Origin: Frankia sp. AiPa1
GTDB lineage: Bacteria; Actinomycetota; Actinomycetes; Frankiales; Frankiaceae
NCBI RefSeq assembly: GCF_023243075.1
Contig: NZ_JALKFZ020000184.1
Span: 27,407 to 91,406, forward strand
DNA: 64,000 nucleotides
Direction: 5' to 3'
A program made the translations under genes and the position numbers. Shown in pieces: positions 1-8,754 of the stretch. The notes beneath the pieces were generated by a model. That model did not search any database. It saw nothing but the letters and a program-made list of their open reading frames with translations, and was not told where the DNA came from. The number at the start of each line of letters is the position of its first letter. The first letter of the stretch is position 1.

Positions 1-25
1 GCCGGCGGCGCCACGCTGCTGGCGC

Positions 26-1456
26 TCAGCCCAGAGGTCGGTTCAGCCGGAGCAGGAGGATGCGGCTCTTCACGCCGGAGTCCACCAGGCGGCCGGAGGC
101 GTCGAAGGTACCGAGGCCGAAGTCGTTGTCATTGGCCACCGCGATGCTGCGCGGGCCGAGGACGGCCACGCCCTCGATCTTGTCGGGCATCCCGGGGACG
201 GCCTCGAGGTCGACGGCCAGCGTCTTGGGCAACCCGGTGACGCCGGCGCTCGCCGGGTCCGCCAACGATTCCAGGGATGGCGAGGTCGTGGCCGTGTCCC
301 ACTTCGTGCCGAGGATGTTCGTGGCCTTGCGCAGGTCGACGGTGTAGAGGCGGGCCACCGGGTCGGTGCGCTCGTCGACCAGCAGGGTGTGGTCGTTCAC
401 GGCCGCGAGCGAGGAGATCTTCAGCTCGGACGGGTCGCCCTCGGCGCTCGGGTCGAAGGTCGTGACGTCCTGGAGACGGTAGACGTACTCGCCGGTGACC
501 TTCTTCGAGGCGGTGTCAAAGCGCAGGATGCGGGTGTTGCGCGAGGCGTCACCGGTGTCGGAGTCCGGCACCTGCAGCGGGCTCTGCACGGCCAGGTAGA
601 GGGTGCGGCCGTCGGGGGCGAGTGCGACGCCCTCGAACCCGCGGTTGGTCTTGCGGCTGCCGAGGATGGCGGGCAGCGACGCGATCACCGGGTAGTCCGA
701 GCCGGTCAGCTTCACGCCGGCCGGGATGTACCGGGCCAGCACCTTGCCGGTGGCACTGATCCGCAGTAGCGACGGGCTGTACTCGTCGACCACCCAGAAG
801 TCACCGTCCCGGGTCCGGACGAGGCCCTCGGTGTCCAGGCCGTTCGGATTGAACGCGAGTTTGGTGGTGGCGTCCCAGGCGTAAGGCGTCTCGTCGTAGC
901 CGTCGATGTTGGACAGGCCGGTGACGGGCTTGCCAGGTGTGGTCGTGATCGGCACTGCGGACAGCACCTTGATGGCCGCGCCCTCGACCCGGACCCGCAG
1001 GATCGCCGGGTCGAACCCGGGCACCGGGAAGGTGCGCCGGTTCTTCCCATCCACCTTGATCTGGCCGTTGGGACCGCGGTCGGTGATGGTCCAGAACTCG
1101 TTCGGTCGACCCGCGGGATACAGGTCGCTGCCGATCCCGCCGAGCCTGACCCCGTGGTCGTCGTCGACGGACCCTGGGATCAGGCGGCTGGCGAAGTCCT
1201 TCAGATTGACGTCCGGCAGTGTCGCCGTCGCGGTCACCGTCGGCACGGTCGAACCGCCGCGGATACCGGATCCGGCGCCGGGTGCCGCGACCGCCGTTCC
1301 CTGCCCGGCCACGAGGCCCACCGGCAGGGCCAGGGCGACCGCCGCGACCGCCAGCCCGCCGCGACGCCCGACCACCCGTCGCCACGCCGCGTTCCCCCGA
1401 GATGCCGCGTTCCCCCGCATTGACGCCGCGCGCCCGGCGCTTCCCCCGCTGCTCAT
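26..1456 (-). CDS. Secreted esterase-like phytase (phytase-like domain) protein
   Basis: The 476-residue product has an N-terminal basic patch (RRVVGRRGG) followed by a hydrophobic stretch and an AVA-A type cleavage site, so it is probably exported. The mature part reads as the 'esterase-like activity of phytase' beta-propeller family: GGIGSDLYP, WTITDRGPNG near the start, DTEGLV, NRGFEGVALAPDG in the middle, and IEGVAVLG with DNDFG at the end. Family members act on phosphate esters outside the cell, but the substrate here cannot be read from sequence. The ATG at 1456 was chosen because AGGAG lies 8 bases upstream; the frame stays open further upstream only through a tandem repeat and gives cysteine-rich nonsense. 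It is the last gene at this edge and is transcribed away from the HxlR regulator. Confidence 0.85.
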   Translation of the reverse strand: MSSGGSAGRAASMRGNAASRGNAAWRRVVGRRGGLAVAAVALALPVGLVAGQGTAVAAPGAGSGIRGGSTVPTVTATATLPDVNLKDFASRLIPGSVDDDHGVRLGGIGSDLYPAGRPNEFWTITDRGPNGQIKVDGKNRRTFPVPGFDPAILRVRVEGAAIKVLSAVPITTTPGKPVTGLSNIDGYDETPYAWDATTKLAFNPNGLDTEGLVRTRDGDFWVVDEYSPSLLRISATGKVLARYIPAGVKLTGSDYPVIASLPAILGSRKTNRGFEGVALAPDGRTLYLAVQSPLQVPDSDTGDASRNTRILRFDTASKKVTGEYVYRLQDVTTFDPSAEGDPSELKISSLAAVNDHTLLVDERTDPVARLYTVDLRKATNILGTKWDTATTSPSLESLADPASAGVTGLPKTLAVDLEAVPGMPDKIEGVAVLGPRSIAVANDNDFGLGTFDASGRLVDSGVKSRILLLRLNRPLG

Positions 1457-1667
1457 CGACCAGCTCCTGTCACGTCCCTGTACGGCCGCCGAAAGACGAC
1501 CGAGACGGGACGTTAGGAGCCGGCGATGGACGGACGATGAACCCCGGTTGACCAGAGCCGCTCCGTGGTGCGACCGACCGCGCGCGCAGACGACCGATCC
1601 GGACTGCTCAGAGGCCATTCCTCCGAACAGGCAGCCCACCAATGGGCAGGGCCCGCAGTGCACGGCC

Positions 1668-1747
1668 CTCGCAGCGCACAGTCCTCGCAGCGCACAGTCC
1701 TCGCAGCGCACAGTCCTCGCAGCGGACGGTCCTCGCAGCGGACGGTC
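1668..1747. repeat. 16-bp tandem repeat, five copies
   Basis: Five head-to-tail copies of CTCGCAGCGCACAGTC fill 1668-1747; the last two carry the same two substitutions (CGGACGGTC). The array ends 3 bp before the stop codon of the HxlR gene and lies upstream of the phytase-like gene. A period of 16 is not a multiple of three, so the array is non-coding. Confidence 0.9.
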
Positions 1748-1750
1748 CGC

Positions 1751-2242
1751 TCAGCCGACGGAGCCGAGGCGCAGCAGCCGGGTCGAGCCGGCGGTGACCC
1801 GCGCATGGCAGTGCCGGCAGGCCAGCTCCGGCTCCAGCTCGGCACCGCAGTCGTGCTCGAAGCGGGTCGGCGGCGGGCCCTCGGTGACGTGCCGGTCTCC
1901 CCAGTCCATGAGCGCGAGCAGGATCGGCGCGAGTTCCCGGCCGGCCTGTGTGGGGACGTACTCGTCGCGCGGCGGACGCTGCTCGTACTGCCGGCGGGCC
2001 AGCACACCGCGCTCGACGAGGCCACGCAGACGGGCGGCGAGGATGTCGCGGCTCGCGCCGGTGTTGCGGGCGATCTGGTCGAACCGCCGCTCCCCGAGCA
2101 GCACCTCCCGCAACACCAGCAGGCTCCACTTCTCCCCGACGACGCCCAGCGCGCCCGCGATGGAGCAGTCCCGCCCGACGGTCTTGTCCCGCTCACCGCC
2201 GGTCCGCTGCCCACCGCCGGTCCGCTGCCCGTCAGCCGTCAC
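1751..2242 (-). CDS. HxlR-family transcriptional regulator
   Basis: This 163-residue protein has the HxlR winged-helix signature: CSIAGALGVVGEKWSLLVLRE for the first helices, RFDQIARNTGASRDILAARLRGLVERGVL for the recognition helix region, and a YVPTQAGRELAPIL wing. The C-terminus adds a cysteine-containing tail (HDCG, CRHCHA) that resembles a small zinc ribbon seen in many actinobacterial members. The GTG at 2242 is preferred over an upstream start at 2275 because AGGAGG sits 8 bases before it. The gene is divergent from a 4Fe-4S protein, and a perfect inverted repeat lies at that neighbour's promoter. Control of the neighbour is therefore likely, by inference. The ligand or redox signal is unknown. 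Confidence 0.88.
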   Translation of the reverse strand: MTADGQRTGGGQRTGGERDKTVGRDCSIAGALGVVGEKWSLLVLREVLLGERRFDQIARNTGASRDILAARLRGLVERGVLARRQYEQRPPRDEYVPTQAGRELAPILLALMDWGDRHVTEGPPPTRFEHDCGAELEPELACRHCHARVTAGSTRLLRLGSVG

Positions 2243-2385
2243 GGTCCAGTCCTCCTCGCCGAACGCCCGCCCCACCCGGGGCGAACCGATCCGTCTGCCA
2301 CCCGATCCGTCTGCCGCCGTCGGTGTCGGTCTGCCCGCCTGGTCGTTCCACCCACCGCGTCGGTCCGTCTTTCCAACCTACCGGT

Positions 2386-2413
2386 TGACCCAGGCCCGCC
2401 CACCTCCAATAGT
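2386..2413 (+). promoter_or_regulatory. Putative promoter of the 4Fe-4S protein gene
   Basis: TTGACC at 2386-2391 and AATAGT at 2408-2413 are separated by 16 bases and resemble -35 and -10 boxes. The predicted start of transcription falls inside the inverted repeat at 2415-2431, just ahead of the ATG at 2432. Confidence 0.4.
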
Positions 2414-2414
2414 C

Positions 2415-2431
2415 AGTTGGAAAATCCAACT
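2415..2431. promoter_or_regulatory. Perfect 7-3-7 inverted repeat, candidate HxlR operator
   Basis: AGTTGGA-AAA-TCCAACT lies between the -10 box and the start codon of the 4Fe-4S protein gene, where a bound dimer would block transcription. A second, looser repeat (CAACC-TACC-GGTTG, 2375-2388) overlaps the -35 box. Both contain the CCAAC/GTTGG half-site, which suggests two operators for the divergent HxlR protein. Confidence 0.5.
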
Positions 2432-3694
2432 ATGCTGGATCCAACCCCGGAGTGCCCCATGGATCGCCAGGACGACCGGAACCGTCGACCTGACCAGGAC
2501 CGCCCGGACTCACCGGCACGACGGTCCGCTCTGCCGGCGCGGCTCGCGGCACACCCGTCGGTGCGCACGGTTCTCGCCCGTCAGACCGATTCCGCCGCGC
2601 CGGGCCGGGCCGCCGCCGACCCGGCGCGGCGCGGCGATCCGGCCAGGCAGGGTGAGCCGCCGATCGTCGATGCCGGCTGGCTGCGCGAGGTGGCGCTGCG
2701 GGCCGGCGCCGACGACGTGGCCGCCGTCCCACTCGGCCGCCCCGAGCTCGAGTCCGAGCGCCCGCACGTCGAGCGGGCCCTGCCGGGCACCCGCAGCCTG
2801 GTCTCGATCGTCGTCCGGATGAACCGGGACAACGTGCGATCGCCGGAACGCAGCGTCGCCAACCAGGAGTTCCACCACAGCGGCGAGATCGTCAACACGG
2901 CCGCCCGGCGGATCGTCCGGGAGCTGCAGGACGCCGGGTACCGGGCGGTGAACCCCTCGGCCACCTTCCCGATGGAGATGGACCGCTATCCGGGCCGGAT
3001 CTGGGTGGTGGCGCACAAGACGGTGGCGGTGGCGGCCGGGCTCGGCGCGATGGGCATCCACCGCAACGTCATCCATCCCCGGTTCGGGAACTTCGTCCTG
3101 CTCGCCACCCTGCTACTCGACGCGGAGGTCAGCGAGTACGGCGCGCCCATCGAGTACAACCCCTGCCTCGAGTGCAAACTGTGCGTCGCCGCCTGCCCGG
3201 TCGGCGCCATCGAGCGGGACGGCACGTTTCATCCGATGGCGTGTTTCACCCACAACTACCGGGAGTTCATGTCCGGTTTCACCGACTGGGCCGAGACCGT
3301 CGCGGACAGCACGGACGGTGCGGACTTCCGAGCCCGGGTCAGTGACGCGGAGAACGCCTCGATGTGGCAGAGCCTGTCCTTCCGGGCGAACTACAAGGCC
3401 GCCTACTGCATGGCCGTGTGCCCCGCCGGCGAGGATGTTCTCGAGCCGTATCTCGCGGACCGGCGCGCGTTTCTGGATCTCGTTCTGCGCCCCCTGCAGG
3501 ACAAGGTCGAACCGCTCTACGTCACCGCGGGCTCCCCCGCCGCCGAGTACGCCCACCGGCGTTTCCCGCACAAGGAGATCCGCCTGGTCGGCGACGCCGG
3601 ACGGTCCCGCCGCCGCATGGACCCGGACGAGGGGAAGGACAAAGGGCGGGACGGACCCGCGAAGGAACGAGGGACCGGTGCGAGCGAGCGGTAG
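2432..3694 (+). CDS. 4Fe-4S double-cluster protein, epoxyqueuosine-reductase-like
   Basis: The 420-residue product has a variable, basic N-terminal 80 residues, then a region like the front half of QueG/reductive dehalogenase relatives (ALPGTRSLVSIVV, GEIVNTAARRIVRELQDAGYRAV). An iron-sulfur segment with CLECKLCVAACPVGAI follows. A second cysteine group (YCMAVCPAG) is shorter than a full CxxCxxCxxxCP motif, so the protein may not be a true epoxyqueuosine reductase. The C-terminal 40 residues are charged and low complexity. ATG 2432 follows the operator directly; ATG 2459 is an alternative. Its divergent HxlR neighbour probably controls it. Specific function is unassigned. Confidence 0.8.
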   Translation: MLDPTPECPMDRQDDRNRRPDQDRPDSPARRSALPARLAAHPSVRTVLARQTDSAAPGRAAADPARRGDPARQGEPPIVDAGWLREVALRAGADDVAAVPLGRPELESERPHVERALPGTRSLVSIVVRMNRDNVRSPERSVANQEFHHSGEIVNTAARRIVRELQDAGYRAVNPSATFPMEMDRYPGRIWVVAHKTVAVAAGLGAMGIHRNVIHPRFGNFVLLATLLLDAEVSEYGAPIEYNPCLECKLCVAACPVGAIERDGTFHPMACFTHNYREFMSGFTDWAETVADSTDGADFRARVSDAENASMWQSLSFRANYKAAYCMAVCPAGEDVLEPYLADRRAFLDLVLRPLQDKVEPLYVTAGSPAAEYAHRRFPHKEIRLVGDAGRSRRRMDPDEGKDKGRDGPAKERGTGASER

Positions 3695-3732
3695 AGCGAA
3701 CAGATGGCAGAGCGAGCGGTAGGTTTGTCCGG

Positions 3733-4257
3733 ATGGACATCACGGGAGCCGACCGCCGCCCGGTCCGGCCGGGTGAACCTGGTGGGACGGATGCGTCCGG
3801 GGCCCGCTCGACGCGTCTCACCCTCCTCGGCCCGGCCGCCGACCCGCCGTTCGACCGAGTGACGAGTGTCGCGGTGGTGGCGGTCACCGACGGCGACCAG
3901 CTCGTCGTCGCCGAACTCGACCGCGGCCTGGACATCCCCGGCGGGCACGTCCAGCAGGGCGAGACCTCCCTCGCCCAGACGGTGCGCCGGGAGGCCTGGG
4001 AGGAGATCCGGGCCCGGCTCGGCGACCTGCACCCCGTCGAGGTCATCGAATCGGACTATTTCGGCCCGGACGACCTCTCGTACATGGTGATCCTGACCGC
4101 CCGGGTACGTGAGCTCGGCGCCTGGGCGGCCACCCATGAGTCCCACGGGCGCCAGGTGCTCGGACCGCAGGAGTTCCTCGCCCGCTACCGCGGCGACGAC
4201 CCGGCGCTCATGCGGCACCTGGTGACGTCCGCCCTCGCTGTCCTGCCGACGGTCTGA
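3733..4257 (+). CDS. Nudix hydrolase
   Basis: The 174-residue protein contains a Nudix box, GGHVQQGET followed by VRREAWEEI, one residue longer between the first Glu and the RE pair than the textbook GX5EX7REUXEE pattern. The paired glutamates (WEE) that bind magnesium are present. The N-terminal 40 residues are poorly conserved in appearance. It follows the 4Fe-4S gene by 38 bases on the same strand. Substrate cannot be inferred beyond a nucleoside-diphosphate-linked compound. Confidence 0.8.
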   Translation: MDITGADRRPVRPGEPGGTDASGARSTRLTLLGPAADPPFDRVTSVAVVAVTDGDQLVVAELDRGLDIPGGHVQQGETSLAQTVRREAWEEIRARLGDLHPVEVIESDYFGPDDLSYMVILTARVRELGAWAATHESHGRQVLGPQEFLARYRGDDPALMRHLVTSALAVLPTV

Positions 4258-4357
4258 CACCCTGGGCCCGCCCGGCACCGGCCACCGGCAGAACCAGTCC
4301 ATCGGCGGAACCTGCCCATCGGCGGAGCCGGCCCACCAGCAGAGGGAGTGTGACCAG

Positions 4358-5230
4358 ATGCGGATCGGATTCATCGGTCTGGGCGGTATGGGCAGCGCGA
4401 TGGCCCGCACCCTGCTCGACGCAGGCCACACCGTGCTGGTGTGGAACCGCTCCCCCGGGCCGGTCGAACAACTCGCGAAGGCCGGCGCCGTCCCGGCGAG
4501 CATCGACGAGGCCTTCGCGACCGGCCTCGTGCTCAGCATGCTCGCCGACGACCAGGCGGTCACCGTGCGCCTGCTCGATCCGGCCGTGCTGGACGCCGCC
4601 CCGGCCGGGGCACTGCACGTCAACATGGCCACGGTCAGCACGGCGCTCGCCGAGCGTGCGCTGGACGCGCACACCGAGCGGGGCCTGCGCTACGTTGCCG
4701 CCCCCGTCTTCGGCCGCACCGACGCGGCCGCCGCGGGGAACCTGGTGGTCGTCGCCGCGGGCGAGGCGACGGCGCTCGACGAGGTGCGGCCGCTGTTCGA
4801 CGTGGTCGGCCGGCGGACCTGGACGGTCGGGGACACCCCGGCCGCCGCGAACCTCGTGAAGATCTTCGGCAACTACCTCATCGCCTGCTCGATCGAGGCG
4901 ATGGCCGAGGCGACGGCCGCGGTCGAGGCCGGCGGTCTCGACCCGGCGCAGTTCATCGAACTGCTGACCGAGAGTCTGTTCACCGGGCCGGTCTTCGCCG
5001 GCTACGGCGCAATGATCGGGAACCGCGACTACGAGCCGGTGAACTTCCGCCTGCCGCTGGGGTTCAAGGACGTCCGGCTGGCACTGGCCGCCGGGCGGGA
5101 GCGCAACGTGCCGCTGCCCTTCGGCGGGGTGCTTCGCGACGCGTTCATCGACGCCCTCGCGCACGGCCAGTCCGACGATGACTGGGCCGCCATCGCCGAG
5201 ACCGCTCGGCGCCGCGCCGGCCTGGCCTGA
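4358..5230 (+). CDS. NAD(P)-dependent beta-hydroxyacid dehydrogenase (6-phosphogluconate dehydrogenase-like)
   Basis: The 290-residue protein begins with a Rossmann dinucleotide motif (IGFIGLGGMGSAMA) and NRSP after beta-2, which fits NADP preference. The catalytic lysine lies in NLVKIFGNYLIACSIEAMAEA in the helical C-terminal domain. Length and motifs fit the 3-hydroxyisobutyrate/tartronate semialdehyde/imine reductase superfamily. The consensus DVPVSGG active-site loop reads AAPVFGRTDAA here, so it is an atypical member and the imine-reductase branch is possible. A GAGGGAG ribosome site precedes the ATG. The next gene is almost 1 kb away. Confidence 0.88.
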   Translation: MRIGFIGLGGMGSAMARTLLDAGHTVLVWNRSPGPVEQLAKAGAVPASIDEAFATGLVLSMLADDQAVTVRLLDPAVLDAAPAGALHVNMATVSTALAERALDAHTERGLRYVAAPVFGRTDAAAAGNLVVVAAGEATALDEVRPLFDVVGRRTWTVGDTPAAANLVKIFGNYLIACSIEAMAEATAAVEAGGLDPAQFIELLTESLFTGPVFAGYGAMIGNRDYEPVNFRLPLGFKDVRLALAAGRERNVPLPFGGVLRDAFIDALAHGQSDDDWAAIAETARRRAGLA

Positions 5231-5287
5231 CCTGACCCAGCACGGATCCGGCACGGGGGTCGGGTCCGGCGCACATCCGGCGCAGCC

Positions 5288-5521
5288 TCAGATTGCCCAC
5301 CGGTCGGCGGTGGCGGCCGTCTCCCACGGTTCGCCGCCGCCCGCGCCGACGTGCCCCGGGCCAGCGGCATAGGTGGACCTGGCCTCGTCCGGGCCTGCGC
5401 CGTCATCCGCGCCCGCCACATAGTCCGAGTCCGCGTAGTCCCAGCTCGGGGACCACTCTTCCGCGTGCGGTTCTACCGCGAGACGCGGGATCACGAGCCA
5501 AGCAGTGATGTCAACCCCCAC
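5288..5521 (-). CDS. Small hypothetical protein
   Basis: A 77-codon frame starting with GTG shows the codon bias of the surrounding genes, with nearly all third positions G or C. The product is acidic and rich in Trp, Asp and Gly (MGVDITAWLVIP at the start). No family is recognised. It stands alone in a long intergenic stretch, convergent with the dehydrogenase gene, and no clear ribosome site is visible. It could be a chance frame. Confidence 0.4.
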   Translation of the reverse strand: MGVDITAWLVIPRLAVEPHAEEWSPSWDYADSDYVAGADDGAGPDEARSTYAAGPGHVGAGGGEPWETAATADRWAI

Positions 5522-6196
5522 GACGATGGGACCCGATGTGGGTCGGGTTCAGTGAGCGTGCCACCTACCCCCCGTTCCTATCCCCGGTATCCGAGTTACG
5601 GCGCCGATCGACGCCAACCCGACAGACGGGATGCCACCGTGGTCCGAAGGCCATGGCCCGACGGTGCCGGCCGGAGCCTCCCCGGGGATACAGCCTCCCT
5701 GGGGATGCCCGGCCGGACACCGCCCGGACCGAGGAGCGACTGGGCATCACGAGTCGGGGACGGATGGGAACGACCCTGACACCACAGCCGCGACCTCAAC
5801 CTACCTGCTCGATAGCGTGTAGTCACTGATCGATTACAGGCAGTTCGAGCGTACACCCTCTTTGCGATCCTTCAACCCGTATGCCGACGGCGAGGCCACC
5901 GCGTGCCGCGCACCCCTTCCGCAGGCACTTCCAAGAGCCCACCCGACATCTCCACCTGGTCCCGGGTTTTCGCATTCGCCGGCCCACCCGCAGCCGCGAT
6001 GTCGACCGAGCCACACATCGTCCGGACGCGGCACACCGAGGGGTCTGCGCGGGTAGCAACCGAGCATGACCGCAGCGGAACACACCGGACAGACCGGTAC
6101 GATCCATGACTTGAGCGAGCTGTCCGGCATTGGACAAAGGTTTCGTGATGACAGCCACAGGGTGAGCGCAGGGTTTCCGGCTTAGTCTGATCCCTC
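5522..6196. other. Intergenic stretch upstream of murI, no gene recognised
   Basis: About 675 bases with short overlapping frames on both strands, none with consistent coding bias or a recognisable product. Base composition falls below the neighbours between about 5820 and 6190. The murI promoter should lie in the last 100 bases, but no convincing -35/-10 pair was found. Confidence 0.5.
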
Positions 6197-7156
6197 ATGA
6201 GTGGCGCGCCGGTCGGAGTGTTCGACAGCGGGGTCGGCGGTCTCACCGTGGCTCGCGCGATTCTCGACCAGCTCCCGCACGAGCCGCTGGTCTATCTCGG
6301 TGACACCGCCCGGGCACCATATGGGCCACGCCCGCTGGCCGAGGTCCGCCGGCACGCCCTCGAATGCCTGGACCGTCTGGTCGCCGAGGGGGTGAAGGTG
6401 CTCGTCATCGCGTGCAACACCGCCAGCGCCGCCTGCCTTCGCGATGCCCGGGAGCGTTATGACGTCCCGGTCATTGAGGTGATCATGCCGGCGACCCGGC
6501 GGGCGGCCGCGGCCACTCGCAGTGGCCGCGTCGGTGTCATCGGCACGGTCGCGACAGTCACCAGTCGTGCCTACGACGACGCGTTCACCGCGGCCTCGGC
6601 GGTAGCACTCACCAGCGTCGCCTGCCCGGCGTTCGTGGACTTCGTGGAACGGGGTATCACCGCAGGGCGCCAACTGCTGGGATTGACCGAGGCGTACCTC
6701 GCACCCCTGCAGGAAGCGGACGTGGACACGGTGATCCTGGGGTGTACGCATTATCCGCTGCTGACCGGTGTGATTGGCCTTGTCATGGGGGAAGGCGTAA
6801 CACTGGTGAGTAGCGCCGAAGAGACAGCGAAGGACACCTACCGGGTACTGGCGCGCGAAGGCCTCTTCCGTGATCCCGAGCTTCCACCGCCGAGTCACCG
6901 CTTCCTGACGACTGGCGATCCGACGGCGTTCTCCCGGGTGGGCCGAAGATTCCTCGGTCCCGAGCTCGGCAGCGTCCGCGGGGTGCCGCCGAGCCCGGCA
7001 CCGCACACGTCGCTGCCCGACACCTCGCTGCCCGCCCTGCCACGCACCACGAGCGCCCAGCCCAGCGCCTCAGTCCAGCCCAGTCCCTCAGTCCAGCCCA
7101 GTCCCTCAGTCCAGCAGAGCCCTCCCGTCCAGCAGAGTCCGGTGGTGCCACGGTGA
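6197..7156 (+). CDS. murI: Glutamate racemase with repeat-extended C-terminus
   Basis: Glutamate racemase makes D-glutamate for peptidoglycan. Both catalytic cysteines are visible: Cys73 in ACNTASAA and Cys183 in LGCTHYP, with the N-terminal FDSGVGGLTV loop (Asp9) and YLGDTARAPYG. The conserved domain ends near residue 255. The remaining ~65 residues are a Pro/Ser/Val tail containing repeated PSPSVQ units encoded by an 18-bp tandem repeat, which is not part of the family. The gene overlaps the next by 4 bases, so the two are translationally coupled. It opens the conserved murI-Rv1339-rph-rdgB order of actinobacteria. Confidence 0.96.
   Translation: MSGAPVGVFDSGVGGLTVARAILDQLPHEPLVYLGDTARAPYGPRPLAEVRRHALECLDRLVAEGVKVLVIACNTASAACLRDARERYDVPVIEVIMPATRRAAAATRSGRVGVIGTVATVTSRAYDDAFTAASAVALTSVACPAFVDFVERGITAGRQLLGLTEAYLAPLQEADVDTVILGCTHYPLLTGVIGLVMGEGVTLVSSAEETAKDTYRVLAREGLFRDPELPPPSHRFLTTGDPTAFSRVGRRFLGPELGSVRGVPPSPAPHTSLPDTSLPALPRTTSAQPSASVQPSPSVQPSPSVQQSPPVQQSPVVPR
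7063..7134. repeat. 18-bp tandem repeat inside murI
   Basis: Four copies of CAGTCCCTCAGTCCAGCC, the last degenerate, encode repeated PSPSVQ hexapeptides at the C-terminus of the racemase. The period is a multiple of three, so copy-number change keeps the frame. Confidence 0.9.
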
Positions 7157-7899
7157 AACTGACCATTCTCGGCTGTTCCGGCACGTATCCCGGGCCAGCC
7201 TCGGCCTGTTCGTCGTACCTGATCGAATCGGACGGTTTCCGGCTCGTCATCGATGCCGGCAACGGCTCCATGGGCGAGCTGCAGAAGCACTGCGATCTGC
7301 GGGACATCGACGCCGTCCTGCTCAGCCACCTGCACGGCGACCACTGTCTGGACCTGGTGGCGAACTCCTATGCCCGCCGTTACCACCCCGAGGGCACGCC
7401 GCCCAAACTCCCCGTCTACGGACCGATCAACACACAGGAACGTCTGTGCGGCGCATTCGAGAAGTGGCCGGACGACAGTCTGGCCGACATCTACGATTTC
7501 CGCACCATCGGGGCCGGATGCCTGCATATCGGGCCATTCCGCATCGATCTCACCCGGGTCGCCCATCCGGTCGAGGCCTATGGTGCGCGGGTCACGGCCG
7601 GAAACCGGGTGCTGACCTATTCGGGCGACACCGGGGCGTGTGACCGGCTCGTCCGGCTGGCTCGCGACAGCGACCTGTTCCTCTGCGAGGCGTCCTTCCT
7701 GGACGACGAGGACAACCCGCCCGACCTGCACCTGACCGGCCGTGAAGCCGGTGAGCACGCCCGACGCTCCGATGTCGGGCATCTGGTGCTCACCCATCTT
7801 GTCCCCTGGGGCAACGCCGCCCAGTCGGAGGAGGAGGCAAGCGCGGCGTTCGACGGCACGCTGACGGTCGCCACCCCTGGCGCCACCTTCGAGATCTGA
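7153..7899 (+). CDS. MBL-fold metallohydrolase (Rv1339-type cyclic nucleotide phosphodiesterase)
   Basis: The 248-residue protein has the metallo-beta-lactamase motif LLSHLHGDHCLDL and downstream ligands in TYSGDTGACD and LVLTHLVPWG. It resembles the RNase Z-like branch. Its position between murI and rph matches M. tuberculosis Rv1339, reported as an atypical class II cAMP phosphodiesterase. The GTG start lies inside the end of murI (GTGA overlap). Assignment to cAMP hydrolysis rests on synteny and family, not on a motif specific to that reaction. Confidence 0.87.
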   Translation: MKLTILGCSGTYPGPASACSSYLIESDGFRLVIDAGNGSMGELQKHCDLRDIDAVLLSHLHGDHCLDLVANSYARRYHPEGTPPKLPVYGPINTQERLCGAFEKWPDDSLADIYDFRTIGAGCLHIGPFRIDLTRVAHPVEAYGARVTAGNRVLTYSGDTGACDRLVRLARDSDLFLCEASFLDDEDNPPDLHLTGREAGEHARRSDVGHLVLTHLVPWGNAAQSEEEASAAFDGTLTVATPGATFEI

Positions 7900-7995
7900 C
7901 CGGCTGCGGCTGACCGGCCCGCTCGATGGGGCTCCGCTCTCCCCTCGGGCATGTGGCCTGATCGGCCGGATGGCGACGGCCGGTAGGGTCACGGA

Positions 7996-8754
7996 GTGAC
8001 TCGAGTCGATGGCAGGAAGCCGGACGAGCTGCGCCCGGTGACCATTGCGCGCGGATGGCAGGAACACGCCGAGGGCTCCGCCCTCATCACTGCTGGCCGC
8101 ACCCGCGTGTTGTGCGCCGCGTCGGTGACCACAGGCGTTCCCCGCTGGCGCAAGGGCAGCGGGTTGGGCTGGGTCACCGCAGAGTACTCGATGCTGCCCC
8201 GATCCACGAACACTCGCAACGACCGGGAGTCGGTCCGCGGCCGGGTCGGCGGGCGCACCCACGAGATCTCCAGGCTGATCGGACGCAGCCTGCGGGCCTG
8301 CATCGACCTGTCGGCGCTGGGCGAGAACACCATCGCCATCGACTGTGACGTCCTGCTTGCCGACGGCGGCACCCGCACCGCCGCGATCACCGGCGCGTAT
8401 GTCGCCCTGGTCGATGCCACCCGCTGGCTCGGCCGGCCCGCGGCCATCACTACGAGCATCGCCGCGGTAAGCGTCGGCGTCGTCGGCGGTGCGGCGATGC
8501 TTGACCTCGCCTACGCCGAGGACTCCACTGCCGACACCGACATGAACGTGGTGTGCACCGGCGCGGAGGGCTTCGTCGAGGTGCAGGGCACCGCCGAGCG
8601 CACGCCATTCGACCGTGCCATGCTCGACAACCTGCTCGACCTGGCCGTGCGCGGCTGCGCGCGGCTGACCGCGATCCAGACCGAGGCCCTGCAGGGCCCG
8701 CCGCCCGCCGGTCCGCCCCCGGCCAGGAACCCGGCATCGTCGGGTGCCCGGTGA
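7996..8754 (+). CDS. rph: Ribonuclease PH
   Basis: RNase PH trims the 3' ends of tRNA precursors using phosphate. The 252-residue product matches the family: RPVTIARGWQEHAEGSALI, TRVLCAASVT, YSMLPRSTNTRNDRES, GRTHEISRLIGRSLRA, and DCDVLLADGGTRTAAITGAYVAL. The last 20 residues are a proline-rich tail. GTG 7996 has a short ACGGAG ahead of it. Its stop overlaps the next gene by 4 bases, giving a coupled rph-rdgB pair as in most actinobacteria. Confidence 0.96.
   Translation: MTRVDGRKPDELRPVTIARGWQEHAEGSALITAGRTRVLCAASVTTGVPRWRKGSGLGWVTAEYSMLPRSTNTRNDRESVRGRVGGRTHEISRLIGRSLRACIDLSALGENTIAIDCDVLLADGGTRTAAITGAYVALVDATRWLGRPAAITTSIAAVSVGVVGGAAMLDLAYAEDSTADTDMNVVCTGAEGFVEVQGTAERTPFDRAMLDNLLDLAVRGCARLTAIQTEALQGPPPAGPPPARNPASSGAR

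Noticed and set aside
1608..2129. Open frames across the 16-bp repeat with cysteine-rich repeats (CEDCALRG)
   Set aside because: Produced by translating the non-coding repeat; they overlap the HxlR gene and lack its codon bias.
906..2822. Very long + strand frame
   Set aside because: Antisense shadow of the phytase-like and HxlR genes in GC-rich DNA; proline/arginine-rich with no domain.
2432..3694. Calling the 4Fe-4S protein QueG
   Set aside because: The second cysteine cluster is incomplete and the front domain diverges, so only a general name is justified.
4358..5230. Tartronate semialdehyde reductase for glyoxylate use
   Set aside because: Distant from the purine island and its active-site loop is atypical.
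5822..6196. Possible RNA gene or riboswitch upstream of murI
   Set aside because: No tRNA arms or known aptamer core could be found.
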